This document shows positions 5,768-9,805 of a stretch of 9,805 nt of DNA, one piece after another. Below the pieces are notes generated by a model. That model saw only the letters and a list, made by a program, of their open reading frames with translations. It did no database searches and had not been told where the DNA came from. This stretch comes from UBA1738 sp045577675 (GTDB taxonomy: Bacteria; Bacillota; Clostridia; UBA1381). The stretch is taken from the NCBI GenBank assembly GCA_045577675.1, contig JAZNIV010000092.1:1-9805 (forward strand). The letters run 5' to 3'. The translations under genes were made by a program, and so were the position numbers. Every line of letters begins with the position of its first letter. Positions within the stretch are counted from its first letter, which is position 1.

Positions 5768-5800
5768 ACCAACATCTACTGTGTGTTCAGTTGGTTTTTT
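5768..5800 (+). terminator. Weak terminator-like hairpin in the sigH upstream region
   Basis: ACCAAC (5768-5773) pairs with GTTGGT (5790-5795), and six T run to 5800. The loop of 16 bases contains an alternative ACTG/CAGT pairing. No plus-strand gene precedes it, so it could only end antisense or unannotated transcripts. Confidence 0.3.
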
Positions 5801-5817
5801 ATAGATTTTCTACATAA

Positions 5818-5836
5818 TCCGACAAATTAGTTTGTC
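5818..5836. promoter_or_regulatory. Dyad resembling a Spo0A box between divergent promoters
   Basis: GACAAA (5821-5826) and TTTGTC (5831-5836) form a perfect inverted repeat around TTAG. TCCGACAAA (5818-5826) differs at one base from TTCGACAAA, the reverse complement of the Spo0A box with flanking T. It lies about 70 bases upstream of the sigH -35 and about 19 bases upstream of the -35 of the 5907 gene. Spo0A binding is an inference. Confidence 0.35.
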
Positions 5837-5854
5837 CTTTTACCCCATACACAC

Positions 5855-5883
5855 TTGAATTGCCTTGATTATTATGGTATACT
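5855..5883 (+). promoter_or_regulatory. Sigma-A promoter of the small membrane protein
   Basis: TTGAAT (5855-5860), a 17-base spacer and TATACT (5878-5883) with an extended -10 TGg. Transcription would start near 5890, just upstream of GGAGGG and the ATG at 5907. Confidence 0.75.
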
Positions 5884-5906
5884 AACTAAAAAAACGGAGG
5901 GTACTT

Positions 5907-6206
5907 ATGAAGGGTATAAATAAAATTTTTGATACAAAGTACGGCGGTTTGATTTTTTCGCTCTTTAGCGGCTGTGCGTATTTTATAATAGTTCTTGACT
6001 TTTTCTTAAAGGGCACAACAACAGGCGGCGGTCTTTTAGGACTTTTCTTTTTCCCCGCAATTGTCTGCGGTACGGCACTTGTGCTGTTAAAGCTGATAAA
6101 AAAACTGCAGGAAGAGGAAGCATATGGGAAAATAACTGCAATTTTCTACCTGCATATAATCCTTGCAATTATCAGTATTGTATTTTTAATTGATATGATT
6201 TTATAA
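5907..6206 (+). CDS. Unrecognised three-helix membrane protein
   Basis: I do not recognise this 99-residue protein. It has a short polar N-terminus (MKGINKIFDTKYG), then three hydrophobic helices at about 13-34, 43-65 and 76-98. The second begins with a glycine-rich stretch (TTTGGGLLGLFFFP). A charged loop (KKLQEEEAYGK) joins helices 2 and 3. The N-terminus lacks a cleavable signal peptide pattern, so it is probably an integral membrane protein. The gene is convincing because it has its own sigma-A promoter, GGAGGG nine bases before ATG, and a strong terminator directly after the stop. It is monocistronic and divergent from sigH. A Spo0A-box-like dyad lies upstream, so sporulation or stationary-phase control is possible. 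No function can be assigned. Confidence 0.8.
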   Translation: MKGINKIFDTKYGGLIFSLFSGCAYFIIVLDFFLKGTTTGGGLLGLFFFPAIVCGTALVLLKLIKKLQEEEAYGKITAIFYLHIILAIISIVFLIDMIL

Positions 6207-6208
6207 GC

Positions 6209-6244
6209 AAAAAATAACTTAGCAAAACGCTAAGTTATTTTTTT
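6209..6244. terminator. Bidirectional intrinsic terminator
   Basis: ATAACTTAGC pairs with GCTAAGTTAT around the loop AAAAC, flanked by an A-run (6209-6214) and a T-run (6237-6244). It ends the plus-strand 5907 gene and the minus-strand transporter unit; the stop codon of the minus-strand 54-residue gene (6245-6243) touches its edge. Confidence 0.9.
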
Positions 6245-6407
6245 AGGCTAACGTATATTCAAACATTTCAAAATGAATTTTACTTCCTATATCTGCACCC
6301 TCGGGAAGAAGTGCAAGAGCAATAAAAATTTCATTATCGCTTGCCATATCCTTGAGGTACGCATATTCACCCTCTATTTTTGATATAACATAGTCTTTCG
6401 GTTCCAC
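6243..6407 (-). CDS. Unrecognised 54-residue protein following the transporter
   Basis: This is a short frame starting at GTG 6407 with GGAGG at 6422-6418, ten bases upstream, and ending at TAA 6245-6243. The protein begins MEPKDYVISKIEGEYAYLKD and ends GSKIHFEMFEYTLA. The alternating hydrophobic pattern (YVISKIEGEYAYL, EIFIALALLPEG, SKIHFEMFEY) suggests a small beta-barrel-like domain, similar in feel to the DUF3006-type small proteins of Firmicutes, though I cannot place it in a family. It has no membrane segment and no cysteines. It starts 24 bases after the transporter stop with its own ribosome binding site, and its stop abuts the bidirectional terminator, so it is the last gene of that transcript. 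The strong ribosome binding site, codon pattern and position argue that it is a real gene. Confidence 0.72.
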   Translation of the reverse strand: MEPKDYVISKIEGEYAYLKDMASDNEIFIALALLPEGADIGSKIHFEMFEYTLA

Positions 6408-6431
6408 TTTTGGTGTACCTCCGTTTTATGC

Positions 6432-7790
6432 TTAAATTTTGAATATTCCGAATACATCAAGTACAGACGAAACAAGAATAAGCACAATGCAGATAGGTGC
6501 AAGATACTTAATTACAAAGGAGAACAATGCCTTTCTCTTAAATCTTCCTGTTAATTCAATCTCATCTGTAATAAGCTCCGGCTTAATCACATAACCAACA
6601 AAGATACATGTGAGGAATGCAACAATCGGCATTAAAACGCTGTTGCTGATGAAATCAAAGAAGTCTAAGAACTGCATTCCGATAAGCTTTACTCCTGCCC
6701 AAGGACCGTATCCCAAAGAGGAAAGAAGTCCCATTACAACTGAGCCTACAAACACAATAATGCAGGAAAGTGTTCTTTTCAGCTTGAACTTGTCGCATAC
6801 AATAGAAACAACTGTTTCCATAAGCGAAATCGAGGATGTAAGTGCCGCAAAAAGTACAAGCACAAAGAATGCAACACCAATAAGTGCTCCACCCGGCATA
6901 CTTTCAAATACCTTAGGCAGAGTTACAAACATAAGACTTGGGCCTTTACCCAAAGCCTCAGGTGTTCCGCCCGAGAAAACAAACACCGCCGGAATAATCA
7001 TAAGACCTGCAATAAAGGCGATACCTGTATCAAAAAGCTCAATCTGTGTAACTGATGATTCAAGGTTAACGTCCTTTTTCATATATGAGCCGTAGGTTAT
7101 CATAATTCCCATAGCGAGCGACATTGAGTAGAAAAGCTGTCCCATAGCAGCAAGCACTGTTTTTACAGAAAACTTGCTGAAATCAGGCAATATGTAATAA
7201 GCAACGCCGTCCATAGCACCCGGCATACAAACTGAGTATACTGCAATAATAATTGACAGCACAACAAGAATCGGCATCATTACCTTACTAACCTTTTCGA
7301 CACCCTTTTCAACACCGCCCAAAACAATCAGTGCTGTTGCACCAATAAAGAGCAGGAACCAGAAAATCGGCTCACCTGTCTGTGATATGAAATTACCGAA
7401 ATATGCATCATCTGTAGTCGCCATAGCACCGCCACTTATAAATGCATATAGGTACTTAATAACCCAACCGCCGATAACCGAATAATACGGAAGAATTATC
7501 ATAGGTACAATCGCTGCAAGATAGCCAATAAAGGAATACTTTTTATTGAGCGACTTAAATGCACCGATTGCACTAAGCCCCGTCTTTCTTCCGAGTGCAA
7601 TTTCTGCCGACATTAAGGCAAATCCGAAGGTCACTGCAAGCAGTATGTAAACAAGCAGAAAAATTCCGCCGCCGTATTTTGCTGCAAGGTACGGAAATCT
7701 CCATATATTTCCCAATCCTACGGCAGAGCCTGCCGCTGCAAGCACAAATCCGATTTTACCCGTAAAGTTACTTCTGTTTTCGTTTGACAT
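6432..7790 (-). CDS. Sodium-dependent amino-acid transporter, NSS (SNF) family
   Basis: This is a secondary transporter of the neurotransmitter:sodium symporter family, taking up an amino acid with Na+ across the cytoplasmic membrane. It has 452 residues, like the short bacterial 11-helix members (MhsT, Tyt1). TM1 carries the signature GSAVGLGNIWRFPYLAAKYGGG at about 21-42, with Gly27-Asn28 of the sodium and substrate sites. TM3 holds PYYSVIGGW (101-109), with the Tyr that contacts substrate. TM6 is AAMGQLFYSMSLAMGIMITYGSY (214-236), unwound at the SLAMG centre. TM8 has the Na2-site TSSISLME (318-325). The exact substrate cannot be told; related proteins take hydrophobic or aromatic amino acids. 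The ATG at 7790 follows GAAAGGGG. It has its own promoter and is followed by a 54-residue gene in the same transcript. Confidence 0.94.
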   Translation of the reverse strand: MSNENRSNFTGKIGFVLAAAGSAVGLGNIWRFPYLAAKYGGGIFLLVYILLAVTFGFALMSAEIALGRKTGLSAIGAFKSLNKKYSFIGYLAAIVPMIILPYYSVIGGWVIKYLYAFISGGAMATTDDAYFGNFISQTGEPIFWFLLFIGATALIVLGGVEKGVEKVSKVMMPILVVLSIIIAVYSVCMPGAMDGVAYYILPDFSKFSVKTVLAAMGQLFYSMSLAMGIMITYGSYMKKDVNLESSVTQIELFDTGIAFIAGLMIIPAVFVFSGGTPEALGKGPSLMFVTLPKVFESMPGGALIGVAFFVLVLFAALTSSISLMETVVSIVCDKFKLKRTLSCIIVFVGSVVMGLLSSLGYGPWAGVKLIGMQFLDFFDFISNSVLMPIVAFLTCIFVGYVIKPELITDEIELTGRFKRKALFSFVIKYLAPICIVLILVSSVLDVFGIFKI

Positions 7791-7830
7791 ATAAAATCCC
7801 CTTTCATATTTTATTTATATGTTATTTTAT

Positions 7831-7859
7831 ATTTTATCACATAATGAAAGCTCTTGCAA
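7831..7859 (-). promoter_or_regulatory. Sigma-A-like promoter of the NSS transporter
   Basis: On the minus strand TTGCAA (7859-7854), 17 bases, TAAAAT (7836-7831), with an extended -10 TGa. It lies about 40 bases before the transporter ATG in an AT-rich leader. No riboswitch or T-box fits between them. Confidence 0.55.
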
Positions 7860-7880
7860 GAAAAATTTTTTATAAACAAC

Positions 7881-7923
7881 AAAAAACGACATCCCTCTAA
7901 ATGCAAGAAGAATGTCGGTTTTT
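7881..7923. terminator. Intrinsic terminator after purC
   Basis: A 12-bp stem with a few G·U pairs (7887-7898 with 7906-7917) encloses a seven-base loop. On the minus strand six T follow (7886-7881), ending the purC transcript. Five T on the plus side (7919-7923) could make it partly bidirectional. It lies between the purC stop and the transporter promoter. Confidence 0.85.
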
Positions 7924-7930
7924 CTAATAA

Positions 7931-8614
7931 TTATCTGTTTAAGATAAGCTTTGTAAGCTCAACAGGGTCAACAATCTTTCCGTCACTGTAAACACGCATA
8001 TTGCCTGATGCAATTTCGTCAATGAGGATAACCTCATCATTGTTATAACCAAACTCAAACTTAATATCCCAAAGGTCAAGTCCTATTGTCTTTAGGTCAT
8101 CTGCAACAATCTTTGTAATTTTAAGAGTCTGTTCCTTCATACTTTCAAACATTTGAGGACTCATAACACCAAGTGCTGCAAGGCCTTCGCCTGTTACCAG
8201 CGGATCACCCTTTTCGTCGTTCTTAAAGGTACATTCAACATATCCACCCTCAAGCGGTGTACCGTCTTCTATATATTCTCCGTATCTGCGGATAAAGCTG
8301 CCTGTAGCAACCAAACGGCAGATAACCTCAAGTCCGTGTCCGAACACCTTGCCCGGAAGAACCTCCATTGTTGCTTCGTCAACATCTGCATTTACATAAT
8401 GAGTTTTGATGCCTGCTTTTTTCAGTAAATCAAAATAGTATATAGATGTTCTTAAGTTTTCCTTACCGATACCTTCGATAGTAAGCCCCACAGAATTTTC
8501 ACCCGGGTCAAATACTCCGTCTTTACCTGTGCAGTCGTCCTTGAATTTTAGCATTACATTGCCGTTTTCAAGACTGTAAACATCTTTTGTTTTACCTTCA
8601 TAAATCTTTTTCAT
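7931..8614 (-). CDS. purC: Phosphoribosylaminoimidazole-succinocarboxamide synthase (SAICAR synthetase), atypical motifs
   Basis: This enzyme catalyses ATP-dependent ligation of CAIR with aspartate to form SAICAR in de novo purine synthesis. The protein has 227 residues, slightly shorter than the usual 235-240. The nucleotide-binding start KKIYEGKTKDVYSLENGNVMLKFKDD is at 2-27. GLEVICRLVATGS at 94-106 matches the R-x3-[TA]-G-S signature. LWDIKFEFG at 181-189 matches the second family signature. The usual DEISPDxxR block is changed to DEIASGNMR at 199-207, and the PLE before the first signature is GLE. This suggests a divergent sub-branch rather than a broken gene, since the frame and the other motifs are intact. 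The ATG at 8614 has AAGGAG upstream. The gene stands alone with its own promoter and terminator, away from other pur genes. Confidence 0.88.
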   Translation of the reverse strand: MKKIYEGKTKDVYSLENGNVMLKFKDDCTGKDGVFDPGENSVGLTIEGIGKENLRTSIYYFDLLKKAGIKTHYVNADVDEATMEVLPGKVFGHGLEVICRLVATGSFIRRYGEYIEDGTPLEGGYVECTFKNDEKGDPLVTGEGLAALGVMSPQMFESMKEQTLKITKIVADDLKTIGLDLWDIKFEFGYNNDEVILIDEIASGNMRVYSDGKIVDPVELTKLILNR

Positions 8615-8656
8615 AAAGCATGCTCCTTTTCGAGAATATAGTTTTATCTAAATAAA

Positions 8657-8685
8657 AATATAGCACATTTATAAGCAAATTTCAA
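8657..8685 (-). promoter_or_regulatory. Sigma-A promoter of purC
   Basis: On the minus strand TTGAAA (8685-8680), 17 bases, TATATT (8662-8657), with an extended -10 TGc. The start would be near 8650, leaving a leader of about 36 bases. That is too short for a purine riboswitch. Confidence 0.7.
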
Positions 8686-8784
8686 TATTTTCTCACAGAA
8701 AAAACTAAAAAAATATATATTTTGCTTATGTTGTAGCCCGGTATAGGTTTTATAATTAGTATTTAATTACAAAAAATCAGTAGA
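8686..8784. other. AT-rich intergenic stretch between the CLC gene and the purC promoter
   Basis: I see no gene, riboswitch or strong terminator here. A weak AT dyad (TAATTA 8753-8758 and 8764-8769) lies just past the CLC stop but has no T-run after it on either strand. CLC transcripts may therefore read through toward purC. Confidence 0.4.
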
Positions 8785-9805
8785 TCACTTAGCCTTTTCA
8801 TCAATATATTCATCGTGAAGCTTTGAATACACAATCCTCTGACTTTTATAAAGTCCGTAATTGCCCGACATCATATAGCTTACGGCACATACTGCTGCAA
8901 AGTATAAAATACCCTCTGCTCCAAATACCTCCACCGATAGCAAAAGCGAGGCAAGCGGACAGTTAACCACACCACAAAAAAGTGCCACAAAGCCGAGTGC
9001 CGCTCCAAAGCCTGCATCAAGCCCTAACATTGAGCCTGCAACACAGCCGAAGGTTGAACCGATAAAGAAGGTCGGAACTATTTCACCGCCCTTAAAGCCT
9101 GCTGAAATGGTGATTGCTGTGAATAGTATTTTCAGCACAAATGCCTCAGGCTTTGCACTGCCGCCTATTGCGCGTGTAATTACGTCCATACCGGCACCGT
9201 TATAGTCATTTGTCCTTAAAATTACAGTAAGCACTACAATCAATGCTCCTCCTGCTAATGCCTGAAGGTATCTTGATGATATAATTTTATCCATAAAATG
9301 CTCGCATTTTTTTATTGAATAACAAAACAGCACGCTTACCAAAGCACATAAAAGAGCAAGGACAATCACCCTTGCCATAACACCTGCCGACAAAGTCGAA
9401 ACCGCCGCCATATCAAACCGTACCGGCGAAACCCCGAATAAAATTGACACCTTATATGCAACAACCGATGCCACTATGCAAGGAAGAAGCCCCGCATAAT
9501 GCAAAATTCCCACGTTAACCACCTCAAGCGAAAAAACTGCCGCTGTAAGGGGCGTACCGAAAAGTGCCGCAAAAACACTGCTCATTCCCGACATAACAAT
9601 AAGATGCATATCCTTTTCTTCAAGCCTTAAAAGCTTTCCGAAATTATAGCCTATACTTCCGCCAAGCTGCAGTGCTGCACCCTCACGTCCTGCCGAGCCT
9701 CCGAAAAGATGCGTTAAAACCGTACTTATAAAAATCAGAGGTATCATAACGAGCGGAACCTTTTCATCTGTCCGCACAGCCTCTAATACACGGTTGGTAT
9801 CTATA
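8785..9805 (-). CDS. CLC-family anion transporter, C-terminal part; fluoride-type (CLC-F) features
   Basis: The frame is open to the window edge, so the N-terminus is missing; about 339 residues of an expected 400-430 are present. It is a polytopic membrane anion channel or H+ antiporter. GGSAGREGAALQLGGSIG (starting about residue 35 of the visible part) is the CLC GREGP region with the gating glutamate kept but Ala in place of Pro. SAGFKGGEIVPTFFIGSTFG (about 234-253) takes the place of the chloride-type GGIFAP motif. The C-terminus SGNYGLYKSQRIVYSKL also fits. From memory, GFKGGE-x2-P-x-FFIG together with GREG followed by a small residue is typical of the CLC-F fluoride/proton antiporters, so fluoride export is likely. 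The selectivity motif lies off the window. The gene ends at TGA 8787-8785; no clear terminator follows. Confidence 0.87.
   Translation of the reverse strand, partial: IDTNRVLEAVRTDEKVPLVMIPLIFISTVLTHLFGGSAGREGAALQLGGSIGYNFGKLLRLEEKDMHLIVMSGMSSVFAALFGTPLTAAVFSLEVVNVGILHYAGLLPCIVASVVAYKVSILFGVSPVRFDMAAVSTLSAGVMARVIVLALLCALVSVLFCYSIKKCEHFMDKIISSRYLQALAGGALIVVLTVILRTNDYNGAGMDVITRAIGGSAKPEAFVLKILFTAITISAGFKGGEIVPTFFIGSTFGCVAGSMLGLDAGFGAALGFVALFCGVVNCPLASLLLSVEVFGAEGILYFAAVCAVSYMMSGNYGLYKSQRIVYSKLHDEYIDEKAK

Noticed and set aside
6610..7095. Long plus-strand open frame opposite the NSS transporter
   Set aside because: It is a shadow of the transporter gene: no ribosome binding site, no recognisable protein, and it lies wholly inside a confidently identified gene.
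8153..8428. Plus-strand open frame within purC
   Set aside because: Antisense shadow; purC carries the conserved enzyme signatures in the other frame.
8753..8769. TAATTA inverted repeat as the CLC gene terminator
   Set aside because: The stem is six A/T pairs with no T-run following on the minus strand, too weak to call.
8620..8784. Purine riboswitch upstream of purC
   Set aside because: The predicted leader is about 36 bases and no three-way-junction motif of that riboswitch class is visible.
1..9805. CRISPR arrays, insertion sequences, phage or attachment sites
   Set aside because: I saw no spaced direct repeats, transposase-like proteins or terminal inverted repeats; the region reads as ordinary chromosome.

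Overview
The window looks like a chromosomal segment of a low-GC, endospore-forming member of the Clostridia (Bacillota), probably a gut-type anaerobe. The basis is the sporulation genes yqfC, yqfD, ylbJ and sigH, the Firmicutes gene order yqfC-yqfD-phoH-ybeY-dgkA-era, strong GGAGG ribosome binding sites, frequent TTG starts and AT-rich intergenic DNA. The species cannot be read from the sequence.

Layout. Positions 1-3472 (minus strand) hold a tightly packed, partly overlapping cluster: yqfC, yqfD, phoH, ybeY, dgkA and the first 34 codons of era. It joins two sporulation genes to ribosome maturation (YbeY, Era, PhoH) and lipid-carrier phosphorylation (DgkA). Two genes of the Bacillus subtilis version, pgpH/yqfF and cdd, are absent. 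A 77-base divergent region with sigma-E-like promoter sequence separates it from ylbJ (3550-4653, plus), another mother-cell sporulation gene. A convergent minus-strand unit follows (5687-4633): sigH, then a compact tRNA-like cloverleaf that overlaps the end of sigH, then a small double zinc-ribbon protein. Its terminator lies inside the last codons of ylbJ. sigH has a full-consensus sigma-A promoter.

From 5700 to the end come stand-alone units. These are an unrecognised three-helix membrane protein (5907-6206, plus); a sodium-coupled amino-acid transporter of the NSS family followed by an unrecognised 54-residue protein (7790-6243, minus); purC for purine synthesis (8614-7931, minus); and the C-terminal part of a CLC anion transporter (9805-8785, minus) that most resembles the fluoride-exporting CLC-F branch. 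Four sigma-A-type promoters with 17-base spacers and TGn-extended -10 elements, and three good intrinsic terminators, delimit these units.

Functionally, the left half is a sporulation plus ribosome-biogenesis neighbourhood, with SigH as the early sporulation sigma factor and YqfC, YqfD and YlbJ as later mother-cell products. The right half is metabolic and transport. Most of the window is ordinary chromosomal content. The most unusual item is the 66-nt tRNA-like element at 5002-5067. Other points worth checking are the four adjacent TTG starts, the atypical PurC motifs, the Spo0A-box-like dyad beside sigH and the CLC-F-like transporter.
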